Below, piece after piece: positions 40,540 through 49,490 of a DNA stretch of 64,000 bases (within the stretch, counting starts at the first letter, position 1; the number at the start of each line of letters is the position of its first letter). The notes beneath the pieces were generated by a model. It was given only the letters and a program-made list of their open reading frames with translations, made no database searches and had not been told where the DNA came from. The stretch comes from Mycolicibacter heraklionensis (lineage in GTDB: Bacteria; Actinomycetota; Actinomycetes; Mycobacteriales; Mycobacteriaceae), in contig NZ_CP080997.1 in the NCBI RefSeq assembly GCF_019645815.1, forward strand, positions 4,902,880-4,966,879, read 5' to 3'. The translations under genes were made by a program, and so were the position numbers.

Positions 40540-41160
40540 ATGCGTACCCGCGGTTGGGGCGGGAATGTGCCCGCGAGCGACGAGGAGGCGGTGGCACGGA
40601 TTCTGCGGGCCACCCGCCAGACCATCGACGAACGCGGCGAGCAGACCAGCATCGCCGACGTCGCACGCACCCTCGGCGTCACCCGGCAGACGGTCTACCG
40701 CTATTTCCCCAGCACCGAGGAGCTGCTGACGGCCACCGCGGCCGACGGCGCCGGCGCCTTTCTGGACCAGCTCGCCGAAGCGCTGGCCGGAATGACCGAT
40801 CCCGGCGAAGCCGTCGCCGAGGGCATCGCGCTCACCCTGGAACGCCTCCCCCACGACCCTTATGTCGGTCTGCTGCTGCGCACCCAACAGGCCAGCGCCT
40901 TCGCCGTCACCGTCACCACCGACACCGGCCGAAGCTTCGGGCACTCCCTGCTGGAGCGCCTGGATGTCGACTGGACCGGCTTCGACGATCAGGGCATCGA
41001 CGACATCATCGAGATGGTGCTGCGCACATTGCAGTCGTTCATCCTGGCACCGCTGCCGGCATCGGGCGAAGAACTGCGGCGTCTGCTGCGCCGGTGGATC
41101 GCCCCGGCGGTGAGCGCGGCGCGCAGCGCTACGCCGGATCGCGCGTCAGCGAGTAGGTGA
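40540..41160 (+). CDS. TetR-family transcriptional regulator
   Basis: 206 residues from the ATG at 40540. The helix-turn-helix reads TSIADVARTLGVTRQTVYRYFPS, and the C-terminal part is a typical all-helical ligand domain. It is divergent from the aldehyde dehydrogenase gene and is the obvious candidate to control it. Its last 32 bases overlap the end of the convergent SDR gene. The start is not certain because no ribosome site is obvious; an ATG at 40504 in another frame ends at the same place and is ignored. Confidence 0.87.
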   Translation: MRTRGWGGNVPASDEEAVARILRATRQTIDERGEQTSIADVARTLGVTRQTVYRYFPSTEELLTATAADGAGAFLDQLAEALAGMTDPGEAVAEGIALTLERLPHDPYVGLLLRTQQASAFAVTVTTDTGRSFGHSLLERLDVDWTGFDDQGIDDIIEMVLRTLQSFILAPLPASGEELRRLLRRWIAPAVSAARSATPDRASASR

Positions 41161-42073
41161 CCCCGGTGAGCTCTTCAGCGACGGTCCACAACCGCCGCTG
41201 CGCGTCGGGGTCACAGGCTCGGCCGGCGGCCCGAACCAACACCGGCGGGCCGATCTGCTCGAAACGCCCGCCCGGGCCGTAGAACTGACCGCCCGTGGCG
41301 GCCGGGTCGGTCGCTGCCCGCAACATCGGCAGCGCCCCCTCGGCCGGCCCCTGGGTGAACCACCCCGTCACATAGCGAGACCGGCTGTTGAACACCCAGC
41401 GGACCGCTCGGGACTGCTCACGCAGGATCGAGGTGCGGGTGCCCCCGGGGTGCGCCGCCAGCGCGATCGCCGGGCTGGCAGACGATTCCAGCCGCCGCTG
41501 CAGTTCGAAGGTGGCCATCAATTGGGCAAGCTTGGACTGGGTGTAGGCCACCGCGGGGGTGAACGACTTCACCAACTGCAAGTCGTCGAACGCGATCCGG
41601 CCACTGCGGTGGGTCTTGCTGCTCACCGCGATGATCCGTCCCGCCGCGGAGGCGAGCACCCGATCCAGCAGCAGTCCCGTCAACGCAAACGGCCCAAGGA
41701 AGTTCGTGCCGAAGTCACCCTCGAAGCCGTCCACCGTCAGCTGCCGAGTCTGATGCATGACACCGGCGTTGTTGACCAGGATGTCGATGACGGGATAGCG
41801 CGCCCGCAGCTCATCCGCGCAAGCCCGCACCGAGGCCAGGTCACTGACGTCCAGACGAACCACGTCGACGCGCGCGGCCGGAGCCGACTGCAGAATGTCT
41901 TGCCGGGCCGCCGTGGCCGCGTCGGTATTGCGGCAGGCCAGCACGACCGTGGCGCCGAGGATCGCCAGCCCCCGCGCGACTTCCAGGCCGACCCCGGTGT
42001 TGGCCCCGGTCACGACCGCTACCCGGCCGGCCTGCGGAGCACCCTGCTCCGGTGACCATCCGGACGCGCTCAT
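41129..42073 (-). CDS. Short-chain dehydrogenase/reductase (retinol dehydrogenase-like)
   Basis: 314 residues of the classical/extended SDR fold. The NAD(P)-binding motif is TGANTGVG (22-29), NNAG follows, the catalytic Ser is in AVSSKTH and the Tyr/Lys pair in YTQSK. The length and the HPGGTRTSI segment after the active site are like retinol dehydrogenase/WW-oxidoreductase-type proteins. The ATG directly follows the stop of the SRPBCC gene, so both come from the amidohydrolase operon. Substrate unknown. Confidence 0.9.
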   Translation of the reverse strand: MSASGWSPEQGAPQAGRVAVVTGANTGVGLEVARGLAILGATVVLACRNTDAATAARQDILQSAPAARVDVVRLDVSDLASVRACADELRARYPVIDILVNNAGVMHQTRQLTVDGFEGDFGTNFLGPFALTGLLLDRVLASAAGRIIAVSSKTHRSGRIAFDDLQLVKSFTPAVAYTQSKLAQLMATFELQRRLESSASPAIALAAHPGGTRTSILREQSRAVRWVFNSRSRYVTGWFTQGPAEGALPMLRAATDPAATGGQFYGPGGRFEQIGPPVLVRAAGRACDPDAQRRLWTVAEELTGVTYSLTRDPA

Positions 42074-42586
42074 CTACCCGCGGTCCGCCGTCGCGAACCG
42101 CTGGTCGGTATAGCGGCGCAGGTTGGCCAGGAAGCGGCGAAACCCCAGATTCATCAACGGCCCGCTGATCGGCGAGAACCACGCTGCGGGGCCGGTCAGC
42201 CGATTGGCCAGCGTCCAGGTGAGCCGGCAGCCCTGGGCGGTCGGCTCGATGATGTAGTCCTCGACGAACACCGCCAGCGCCGAGGTCGAGCTCGCGTTGA
42301 AGCGAAATGCCATGTGCCGTCCCGGTTCCCAGGCCAGGAACTCCTCGTCGCCGACGATTCCTCCGCGCATGTCCACGAGCCGGGTGGTGCCGACACCATG
42401 CGGCTCGGGGCTGGTCCAGGTCACGTTGGTGATGACACTGGCCCAGTGCGGCCAGGCTTCGGCGTCGGCCAGCACCTCCCAGATCTCGTCGGGCGTCACG
42501 GCCAGGTCGACGCTGTTGCTGAACCGCTGCGGGGCGCGCTCGAGGAAGTCGAGGCCGACCTGCTCACACGGGTGCATCCGAGACAA
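42074..42586 (-). CDS. SRPBCC (polyketide cyclase/START-like) protein
   Basis: 170 residues with the START-like fold: FSNSVDLAVTPDEIWEVLADAEAWPHWAS is the family start, and GCRLTWTLANRL the C-terminal strand-helix region. Such proteins bind hydrophobic ligands. I chose the TTG at 42586 because GGAAGGGA stands eight bases before it; the ATG three codons later has no such site. It sits 20 bases after the amidohydrolase gene and abuts the SDR gene, within one operon. Confidence 0.8.
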   Translation of the reverse strand: MSRMHPCEQVGLDFLERAPQRFSNSVDLAVTPDEIWEVLADAEAWPHWASVITNVTWTSPEPHGVGTTRLVDMRGGIVGDEEFLAWEPGRHMAFRFNASSTSALAVFVEDYIIEPTAQGCRLTWTLANRLTGPAAWFSPISGPLMNLGFRRFLANLRRYTDQRFATADRG

Positions 42587-42606
42587 CTGTTGATTCCCTT
42601 CCAGTC

Positions 42607-44379
42607 TTACTGGCGCGCTCCGCGCACCAGCCGCCCCGGCCGCGCACCGGTGTCGGCGCCGTTGCGCCGGGTGACGGTACCGCTGACGATCGTCGCAACA
42701 TACCCGCTCGCCCCCTGCAGCAGACGGCGCCCGCCGGCCGGGAGGTCATAAGCCATCCGAGCCGGATGCAGGGTCAGCGACTCCATGTCGATCACGTTGA
42801 TGTCGGCCTTCTTGCCGACCTCGATCACCCCGCGATCGTTGAGGCCGAACAGCTGCGCGGTGTCCCGGCACTGTTTGCGCACCACATACTCCAGGGGCAG
42901 CTTGTCGCCGCGATGCCGGTCGCGCGCCCAGTGTGTGAGCAGGTAGGTGGGATAGGAAGCGTCGCAGATCATTCCGCAGTGCGCGCCACCATCCGAAAGC
43001 CCGAGCACACCGGCGGGGTGGGTGAGCATCTCCCTGATCGCGTCGTGGTTGCCGTCGGCGTAGTTGAAGAACGGCAGCATCAGCATCGCGCCGGCGTCGG
43101 CCGCCAGCATCAGGTCATACAGGGTTGCCAACGGATCCTCGCCGCGCGCCGCGGCGATCGCCGCGACCGAGCGGTCCGGCGTGGGCTCGTAGTCCGGCGG
43201 GTCGCCCAGGTCGTAGATGCGGTGCAGCGAGTGCTGCACCAGCGCGAACATGGCGTCGAACTGCACCGCGGCGTCGACGGGCAGATCCTCTTCGGACAGG
43301 ATCGCCGCCTTGACAGCCGGATCGGCGAGCCGCTGCGCCAGTTCGTCGCGGCGGCATTCTTGCTTCAACCGCCGATAGGTGGGCCGGTGGGTAAAGGCGT
43401 GATGCCCGGGAAAGCCCAGCAGCATGCCGAAGGGACGCGCGGCGATCTGCGGATACAGCGCACTGCCGGCCTGATGTGCGGCCGCGGAGATGTCGAGCTG
43501 CTCGCGCCACAGGTTCGGGTCGGCGTCGACCTGAATCAGTGCGAACGACACCGGCCGGTCGATCTCGGCGCCGAGGCGCTGCATCCATTCGAGTTCTTTC
43601 TTCGGCGCGATGATGTCCTCACCGGCCGCCCCCTGCGGGGCCAGCTCGAAGACCGCCTGGCCACCGGCAGCCATCGCCCGGCCCAGTCCGAACAGTTCGT
43701 CTTCGGCGGCGAAGGTGCCCGGCACCGGCTCGCCGTCCATCGCCCGGTGCGCCAACGTGCGAGACGTCGAAAAGCCCAGTGCCCCAGCCTCGATCGCCTC
43801 CTGGACCAGTCGGCTCATGGCCGCGATGTCATCGGGGGTGGCCGGCTCGTTGCGGGCACCACGGTCGCCCATCGCATAGGCGCGAATCGCTCCGTGCGCC
43901 ACTTGGCTTCCGACGTCGACGGCGAGGCTCTGGCGGTCGAGTACGTCGAGGTACTCGGGGTAGCTCTCCCATCCCCAAGTGATGCCTTCGGTCAGCGCGG
44001 TGCCCGGAATGTCCTCGACACCCTCCATCAGCTTGATCAGCCACTCCTCGCGGCCCGGCCGGACCGGGGCGAAACCGACGCCGCAATTGCCGGTGACAAC
44101 CGTCGTCACACCGTGGCCGCTGGACGGTTCCAGCAGGTTGTCCCAGCTGACCTGTCCGTCGTAGTGGGTGTGGATGTCGACGAAGCCTGGTGCGACGACT
44201 TTGCCGGTGGCGTCGATCGTTTCGGCCGCGTCACCGGTCAGACCCGGATCATCGGTTCCGGTGCGGCGGTGGACCGCCACGATCCGCCCGTCCCGGACAC
44301 CGACGTCGGCGAGGTAGCGGTCCGCCCCCGTCCCGTCGACGACGGTGCCACCGGTGATCGTGAGGTCATACACAGCCAA
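42607..44379 (-). CDS. N-acyl-D-amino-acid deacylase-type amidohydrolase
   Basis: 590 residues of the metal-dependent amidohydrolase superfamily, D-aminoacylase branch. The metal-binding HTH is at 70-72 (FVDIHTHYDG), VVTGNCGVGFAPVR carries the Cys that is a zinc ligand in D-aminoacylase, and GLSDGGAHCGMICDASYPT supplies the late catalytic Asp. The C-terminal GKKADINVIDMES segment is the composite beta domain. It may cleave N-acylated D-amino acids, but many mycobacterial relatives have unknown substrates. It is the first gene of an operon with SRPBCC and SDR genes and diverges from a TetR gene. Confidence 0.9.
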   Translation of the reverse strand: MAVYDLTITGGTVVDGTGADRYLADVGVRDGRIVAVHRRTGTDDPGLTGDAAETIDATGKVVAPGFVDIHTHYDGQVSWDNLLEPSSGHGVTTVVTGNCGVGFAPVRPGREEWLIKLMEGVEDIPGTALTEGITWGWESYPEYLDVLDRQSLAVDVGSQVAHGAIRAYAMGDRGARNEPATPDDIAAMSRLVQEAIEAGALGFSTSRTLAHRAMDGEPVPGTFAAEDELFGLGRAMAAGGQAVFELAPQGAAGEDIIAPKKELEWMQRLGAEIDRPVSFALIQVDADPNLWREQLDISAAAHQAGSALYPQIAARPFGMLLGFPGHHAFTHRPTYRRLKQECRRDELAQRLADPAVKAAILSEEDLPVDAAVQFDAMFALVQHSLHRIYDLGDPPDYEPTPDRSVAAIAAARGEDPLATLYDLMLAADAGAMLMLPFFNYADGNHDAIREMLTHPAGVLGLSDGGAHCGMICDASYPTYLLTHWARDRHRGDKLPLEYVVRKQCRDTAQLFGLNDRGVIEVGKKADINVIDMESLTLHPARMAYDLPAGGRRLLQGASGYVATIVSGTVTRRNGADTGARPGRLVRGARQ

Positions 44380-44427
44380 CTCCCCTGTTCGTGGCGCCCG
44401 ACACGGCTGAAGTGATGTTGATCAATT

Positions 44428-44452
44428 TGTACACATATCGATAATGTGTGCA
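44428..44452. promoter_or_regulatory. Operator-like inverted repeat with leaderless tetR promoter
   Basis: TGTACACAT, seven bases, ATGTGTGCA: eight of nine positions are symmetric, and the spacer contains ATCGAT. TAATGT (44442-44447) inside the right arm fits the -10 consensus TANNNT and would start transcription on the GTG at 44454. The repeat lies between the divergent amidohydrolase and tetR genes and probably serves both. Confidence 0.55.
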
Positions 44453-44453
44453 A

Positions 44454-45056
44454 GTGCCTGGTGAAAAAGGACCGAAAACGCTCCCGCCGCCACTGCTCAT
44501 GGCTGCCACCGAGACCCTGCGCCAGCTCGGTCCCCGACGCTTCAGCCTCACCGCGGTCGCCGAAACGGCGGACGTGTCACGCGGCACCGTGCACAACGCC
44601 TTCGGCACCCGCGATGAGGCCATCGCCGCGGCGCTCGACCATCTGTCCGCGGCGTTCATCGAGACGATGGCCGCCGAGGTCAACGAGTTGGGCACCCTGG
44701 CCGAGCAGGTCGCGGCCGCGGCTGTCCTGATTTCCGCGCATCGTCGCAGATCGGCCGCTGAGCCGCGCACGATCAATCAGAGCGTGCTGGTCCTGTTGCT
44801 GGAACACGGCGGCGACGACTTGATGCAGCGCTCCGTGGCGCTGTGGATGCCCCTGGTGCGCGCCGCGCAACGCCGAGGTGAAGTGGACGGCACCCTCGAC
44901 GCGGGCCGCGCCGGTGAATGGATCGTGCGGATGCTGTTCAGCTTCGAGCTGCTTCCGCCGATGCGGGTGAATCTGGACAATCCCCGCGCCGTGCGCCGCT
45001 TCGTCAGCGACCACATCATTGCCGGTCTGGGCCCGCGATCTGCGCCGCGGGTCTAG
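44454..45056 (+). CDS. TetR-family transcriptional regulator
   Basis: 200 residues from the GTG at 44454; a GTG two codons earlier at 44448 is possible, but the -10 box placement favours 44454 as a leaderless start. The helix-turn-helix reads SLTAVAETADVSRGTVHNAFGT. It is divergent from the amidohydrolase-SRPBCC-SDR operon and likely controls it through the inverted repeat in the shared promoter. Its last 41 bases overlap the end of the convergent mmpL gene. Confidence 0.87.
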   Translation: MPGEKGPKTLPPPLLMAATETLRQLGPRRFSLTAVAETADVSRGTVHNAFGTRDEAIAAALDHLSAAFIETMAAEVNELGTLAEQVAAAAVLISAHRRRSAAEPRTINQSVLVLLLEHGGDDLMQRSVALWMPLVRAAQRRGEVDGTLDAGRAGEWIVRMLFSFELLPPMRVNLDNPRAVRRFVSDHIIAGLGPRSAPRV

Positions 45057-47871
45057 CGGCCCGCTGCCGCAGTGGCCGCTGCCGCACGATCGTCGGCCAC
45101 CAGAACCACGGCCCGTAGATCCGCACCAGCGACGGCACGATGAACGACCGCACGATCAGGGTGTCGAGCAACAGTCCGATGCAGACGGTGGAGCCGACTT
45201 GGCCGATGGTGCGCAGATCGCTGGCGAGCATGGCCAGCATGGTGAAGGCGAACACCAGCCCCGCCGACGTGACCACCCCGCCGGTACTGCCCAGCGCCCG
45301 GATCAGGGCGGTGTTCAGCCCGGCCGGAAGTTCCTCTTTGAGCCGGGCGATCAACAGCAGGTTGTAGTCCGATCCGACGGCCACCAGGATGATGAAGGTC
45401 AGCGGCAGGATCAGCCAGTGCAGATGCAGACCGATCAGGTGCTGCCAGATCAACACCGACAGCCCGAACGCCCCGGCGTAGGAGAACGCCACGGTTCCGG
45501 GAATCACCAACGCCGCCACCAGGCTTCGGGTGATGACCAGCATGATCAGGAAGATCAACACGAAGGCTGCGATCGCGGCGATCAGCAGGTCCGATCGTGA
45601 GTATTGCTGAATGTCTTTGTTGTTCGAGCCGGAGCCGCCGATGTAGATCTTCGCGCCGGCCAACGAGGTCTCCTTGAGCGCGATCTTGATGGCGTCGGGG
45701 AACTTCTCGACATGCTCGATGCCCTCGGGACCCATGGCGTTGCCCTCATGGGTGACGATGAATCGGGCGGCCTTGCCGTCCGGAGACATCATCAGCTGCA
45801 TGCCGGTCTTGATGTCCTCGTTGTCGAAAGCAGGCCGGGGTATGTAGAAGAAGTCGTCGCTGCGGGAGGCGTCGAAGTCATTGCCGACATTGATCATGTC
45901 GTCGAAGGTCTGGTCGGTGTTCTCGGCCTGAATGCTGGTGGGGCCGTAGGTGTTCACGATCAGAGACCGTAGGGCGATCTGGTCGTCGACCATGATGTTC
46001 AGCTGTGCGACCATCTGCGGCAACAGGGAGTCGACGACCTCCAGCGACGACACCGCGTCCTTGATGTTCTCCGCCAGCTTGTCGACGCTGTCCATCATGT
46101 CCCACAGCGACCGGAACGCCCAGCAGACCGGGATGTCGTAACAGTGCGGCTCCCAATAGAAGTAGCTGCGGATCGGTCTCATGAAATCGTCCAGATTGGA
46201 CAGCTCCTCATCCATCTGTTCGGTCAGCGCCTGCATCTCCTCCATGGTCAGCACCGTGGAATGCATTTCATCGGAGAGCTTCTGGGTCAACGCGATCGTG
46301 GTCTGCAAAACCTCGACGGTGTGCCCCATGATCTGTGCTTGCTTCTCGGTGTTGGCGTTCTGTTCCCGGGTGAACGGCAGTTGCTGGCCGTTGGCGCTGC
46401 CCTGCACGGTGAACAGGTACGGCAGCGAGGCGTGCTCGAGTGCGCGTCCCATCGGTCTGGTGATGCTCTGCACCATCGCGACCCCGGGCAGGCGGATCAG
46501 CGCCTTGGCCACCCGGTCCAGCGAGATGAAGTCGGCTGAATTGCGCATGTCGTGATCGGACTCGACCATCAGCATCTCGGAGAACAGCTTGCTCTTGGCG
46601 AAGTGCCGGTCGGCGGCGGCGAATCCCAGATTCGCGGCGGAGTTGCGCGGCTGGTACGTGCGGTCGTCGAAGCTGACCTGGTAGGTCGGCACGAACACCG
46701 CCCCGGCCGTCACCAGCGCGGCGCTGGCGGTCAGGATCGGCTTGGGCCAGCGCACCACGCTGGTGGCGATCCGGCGGTAGAGCCGCGCCTTGACGGTTCG
46801 TTTCGGATCGAACAGCCCGAACAGGCTGCCCACGCTCAAGATGGCCGGGCCGAGCGTCAAGGCGCCCACGACGGTCAACACCATACTGATCGCGACCGCC
46901 GGCCCCATGGTGTTGAAGTAGTTCAGCCGCGCGAAACTCAGGCAGAACGCCGCACCGGCGATGGTCAGGCCCGAGCCGACGATCACGTGTGAAACACCGC
47001 GATAGGCGGTGTAATACGCGTCTTCGCGGCTTTCGCCGTTCAGCCGTGCCTCGTGATAGCGGCCCATCAAGAAGATGCCGTAGTCCGTCCCGGCACCCAG
47101 CGTCAGCGAGACGACCATGTTGACCGCGAACGACGACAGCTGGATGTAGCCGAAGTGCCCGAGTGTCGCGATGACCCCCTTGGCGGCCAGCATCAGGATC
47201 AACACCCCGAACAGCGGCACCAGCATGGTGATGAAGGAGCGGTAGACCAGCAGCAGCATGAAGATGATCAGGAAGATGGTGGCGATCGTGATGTTGTTCA
47301 GGCTCGAGTTCGCGGTCGCCACCGTGTCGGCGGCCAGGGGCGCCGCGCCACTGACATAGACCGTGAGCCCGTCCGGCGGGTCGGAAGTCGCCACGGTGTG
47401 CCGCACGGCGGCAACGGAGTCGTTGGCCTGCATCTGGCCGATGTCACCGGCCAGGCGCAGCAGCACGTAGGCGGCCTTGCCGTCGAGACTCTGGGCGCCG
47501 GCCGCGGTGATCGGTTTGCCCCAGGTGTCCATGACGTACTGGACGTGTTCGGTGTCGGCGCGCAGCGTGCGCACCAGTTCGTCGTAATAGCGGTGGTCCT
47601 GATCGGCCAGGGGGCGGTCCGCCTCCAACACCAGCATGGTCATGCTGGTCGAGGTGGACTCCTCGAACTTCTCACCGATGGCCAGCATCGCGGCCTGCGA
47701 GGGCGCGTACGTCGGCACCATCGGGCCGGCGAGTTCCTCGGCGACCTTCTCCACCTGGGGCACAAAGGTGTTCGTCGTCATGGCCAGCAGGCCCCAGCAG
47801 ACGATGATCGGTATCGCCAGCAGGCGGACCATGCGCGCGACCAGGGGCCGCTTCTCGGGACGCTCGCTCAT
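45016..47871 (-). CDS. MmpL family RND transporter (MmpL4/5 type)
   Basis: 951 residues with twelve membrane segments, the relay pair Asp263-Tyr264 (GTDYGIFLMGRYHEAR), a second pair in GSDYNLLLIAR, and the extracytoplasmic coiled-coil with the Cys pair WEPHCYDIPVC. As for the group, it should work with the MmpS encoded upstream (ATGA overlap at 47868-47871) in exporting an envelope lipid, siderophore or toxic compound. Third gene of a three-gene operon that begins with a small membrane protein. It is clearly diverged from the other two MmpL proteins in this window, so recent tandem duplication is not evident. Confidence 0.95.
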   Translation of the reverse strand: MSERPEKRPLVARMVRLLAIPIIVCWGLLAMTTNTFVPQVEKVAEELAGPMVPTYAPSQAAMLAIGEKFEESTSTSMTMLVLEADRPLADQDHRYYDELVRTLRADTEHVQYVMDTWGKPITAAGAQSLDGKAAYVLLRLAGDIGQMQANDSVAAVRHTVATSDPPDGLTVYVSGAAPLAADTVATANSSLNNITIATIFLIIFMLLLVYRSFITMLVPLFGVLILMLAAKGVIATLGHFGYIQLSSFAVNMVVSLTLGAGTDYGIFLMGRYHEARLNGESREDAYYTAYRGVSHVIVGSGLTIAGAAFCLSFARLNYFNTMGPAVAISMVLTVVGALTLGPAILSVGSLFGLFDPKRTVKARLYRRIATSVVRWPKPILTASAALVTAGAVFVPTYQVSFDDRTYQPRNSAANLGFAAADRHFAKSKLFSEMLMVESDHDMRNSADFISLDRVAKALIRLPGVAMVQSITRPMGRALEHASLPYLFTVQGSANGQQLPFTREQNANTEKQAQIMGHTVEVLQTTIALTQKLSDEMHSTVLTMEEMQALTEQMDEELSNLDDFMRPIRSYFYWEPHCYDIPVCWAFRSLWDMMDSVDKLAENIKDAVSSLEVVDSLLPQMVAQLNIMVDDQIALRSLIVNTYGPTSIQAENTDQTFDDMINVGNDFDASRSDDFFYIPRPAFDNEDIKTGMQLMMSPDGKAARFIVTHEGNAMGPEGIEHVEKFPDAIKIALKETSLAGAKIYIGGSGSNNKDIQQYSRSDLLIAAIAAFVLIFLIMLVITRSLVAALVIPGTVAFSYAGAFGLSVLIWQHLIGLHLHWLILPLTFIILVAVGSDYNLLLIARLKEELPAGLNTALIRALGSTGGVVTSAGLVFAFTMLAMLASDLRTIGQVGSTVCIGLLLDTLIVRSFIVPSLVRIYGPWFWWPTIVRQRPLRQRAARPAAQIAGPDRQ

Positions 47872-48311
47872 GCGGACTTCACCCGGCAGGTGACGTCGGC
47901 GTTGGCATGGGTGTTGGTGTGCTCGTCGCGGATCACGTCGTCGACCAGGATCCGGCAGCCGACGAAGTCACCGCGCACCTGCACCGAGATGCTGCCGGAC
48001 ACCACGGTCAGCATCGTCGTCTCGTCATGCGTCCATGGCAGGGCGTCCAACTCGACGGTGTGGGGATGGGAGTTGATGTCGAGGTAGGAAAGCAAGGCGC
48101 CGTCGCCGACCGAGCCGAACACCTCATAGGTGAGCTTCTTCGGGTTGAACTGCTCGGGCGCCTGCGGCGGGTTGACAGTCAGAACCGGTCCCGGAGCGGA
48201 CATCTGGTGGACCTTCCACATCGACAGCGCACCCAGGCTGAGCGCGATCACGGCGACCAGGGGCATCCAGACTCGCGCCAGCACAGATCTGCGCCGCGGC
48301 TGCGGGCTCAC
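47868..48311 (-). CDS. MmpS family membrane protein
   Basis: 147 residues with one membrane segment near 13-33 and the MmpS outer domain: LTYEVFGSVGDGALLSYLD, ALPWTHDETTMLTVVSGSISVQVRGD and GCRILVDDV. It overlaps both neighbours by four bases (ATGA at each junction), so the small membrane protein, MmpS and MmpL are translationally coupled and presumably assemble together. Confidence 0.92.
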   Translation of the reverse strand: MSPQPRRRSVLARVWMPLVAVIALSLGALSMWKVHQMSAPGPVLTVNPPQAPEQFNPKKLTYEVFGSVGDGALLSYLDINSHPHTVELDALPWTHDETTMLTVVSGSISVQVRGDFVGCRILVDDVIRDEHTNTHANADVTCRVKSA

Positions 48312-48769
48312 TCGACTTCCCCTGCCGAAGCCGCCGGAAGCCGCTTCTTGAGCTTTCTGACCCGCACGATCTGAGCTGTCATGTTCAACGATCCGAGCAT
48401 CGGGATCACCCCGATGAACGTCCGTTCCGACGGGGTGGCGCCGTGCAGCTGTTCCAGGCTGCCGAGCACGTAGAGACAGCCCAGCGAGAACGTCGCGGCG
48501 GGAATGCAGAATGCCAGCGGTGAACGCAGATCGGTGATGGCGCGCGTCGCGAACTCCAGCTCATCGGGCGAGAGGGGTTGACGCTCGCGGAGTTTGGTCA
48601 GCACCGCCCTTCTGGCGCCGATTCCTTCGCTGATCGGCAGTGGCGGCCGGCTTTGCAGACGCCGGATGTACCAGAACAAGCCGGCGCCGAAGGCCAGCAG
48701 CGCTATGAAGACGATCGCCGCCAAGTCGCCGAACAGACGCCAGTTCGTGCCGAACATATTCCAGTTCAT
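48308..48769 (-). CDS. Small membrane protein of unknown function at the head of an mmpS-mmpL operon
   Basis: 153 residues, not recognised. The N-terminal membrane segment (about 12-33) is followed by a charged cytoplasmic-looking stretch (GARRAVLTKLRERQPLSPDELEFATRA) and two further hydrophobic segments (about 85-105 and 118-135), ending in a basic tail (VRKLKKRLPAASAGE). The ATG four codons downstream is an alternative start. Coupling to mmpS by a four-base overlap suggests that it is a component or assembly factor of this MmpS-MmpL system. Divergent from a TetR gene. Confidence 0.75.
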   Translation of the reverse strand: MNWNMFGTNWRLFGDLAAIVFIALLAFGAGLFWYIRRLQSRPPLPISEGIGARRAVLTKLRERQPLSPDELEFATRAITDLRSPLAFCIPAATFSLGCLYVLGSLEQLHGATPSERTFIGVIPMLGSLNMTAQIVRVRKLKKRLPAASAGEVE

Positions 48770-48846
48770 CGCTGACGCCCGCCCCCAATCCCTCGCTCGC
48801 GTTAGCCGCAGCCAGATGGACCTGGACGGCTGATTAGGGATGCTAA

Positions 48847-48901
48847 ACGTCTGTTAATGAGACGTCAACATCCCACAAACGGACGTTGCTGTGGTTATGA
48901 T
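48847..48901. promoter_or_regulatory. Divergent promoter region with inverted repeat and leaderless tetR -10 box
   Basis: ACGTCT-N7-AGACGT (48847-48865) is a perfect 6-base inverted repeat, and further ACGT-containing half-sites follow to 48887. TATGAT (48896-48901) is a near-ideal -10 box that places the start of transcription at or next to the ATG at 48909. Confidence 0.55.
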
Positions 48902-48908
48902 GGGAATC

Positions 48909-49484
48909 ATGAATGCGGAGTGCCCGGAACTCACCGGTGCGCAGTCGCGTACGCGGGCGGCCATCCTGGACGCGACGGCATCGGTGCTCGCCCGTGATCG
49001 CACCGCCACACTGCCCGAGATTGCGGCGGCCGCCCAAGTCGCCCGTTCCACCCTGCATCGCTATTTCGCCGACCGGGAACGGCTGATCTACGAAGCCACT
49101 CTGGATTCGATCCGCGTCATCAGCGACATCCTCGCCGCCGCGGCGACTGCTGAGGGTCCGGCGATCGACGCGATGCGACGCGTGATCACCACGCTCGCTC
49201 CAGAGGGTGACCGGATCGTGTTCCTGTTCGCCGACCCCGCCGTACTACGCGACATCCCCGCCGAGCACCTGCCGAACTCCGCTCCCATCCTCGACCTCAT
49301 CGTCCGCGGCCAGCAGGAGGGCGTCTTCGACCCGGAGCTGAGCCCGGAATGGATCCGTATCGCCCTGTTCGGACTCCTGGTCAAAGCCTGCAGCGAGGCT
49401 GCACACGGCACCGTGCCGCGCCACAGCATCGTGCCGGCACTCACCCGAATCTTCGAGCGCGGGGTGACATCGGGCCCCCAGTAA
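48909..49484 (+). CDS. TetR-family transcriptional regulator
   Basis: 191 residues from the ATG at 48909. Earlier in-frame starts exist (48891, 48897, 48900) but lie within or before the TATGAT -10 box, so a leaderless start at 48909 is preferred. The helix-turn-helix reads TLPEIAAAAQVARSTLHRYFAD. Divergent from the small membrane protein-mmpS-mmpL operon, whose likely repressor it is, with an inverted repeat in the shared promoter. It ends six bases before the convergent TetR gene. Confidence 0.88.
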   Translation: MNAECPELTGAQSRTRAAILDATASVLARDRTATLPEIAAAAQVARSTLHRYFADRERLIYEATLDSIRVISDILAAAATAEGPAIDAMRRVITTLAPEGDRIVFLFADPAVLRDIPAEHLPNSAPILDLIVRGQQEGVFDPELSPEWIRIALFGLLVKACSEAAHGTVPRHSIVPALTRIFERGVTSGPQ

Positions 49485-49490
49485 GGCACC

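Noticed and set aside
40504..40542. Short ATG ORF (MNRRRTPALRF) before the TetR gene
   Set aside because: Eleven codons, weak ribosome site, ends at the TetR start in another frame; no evidence beyond an open frame.
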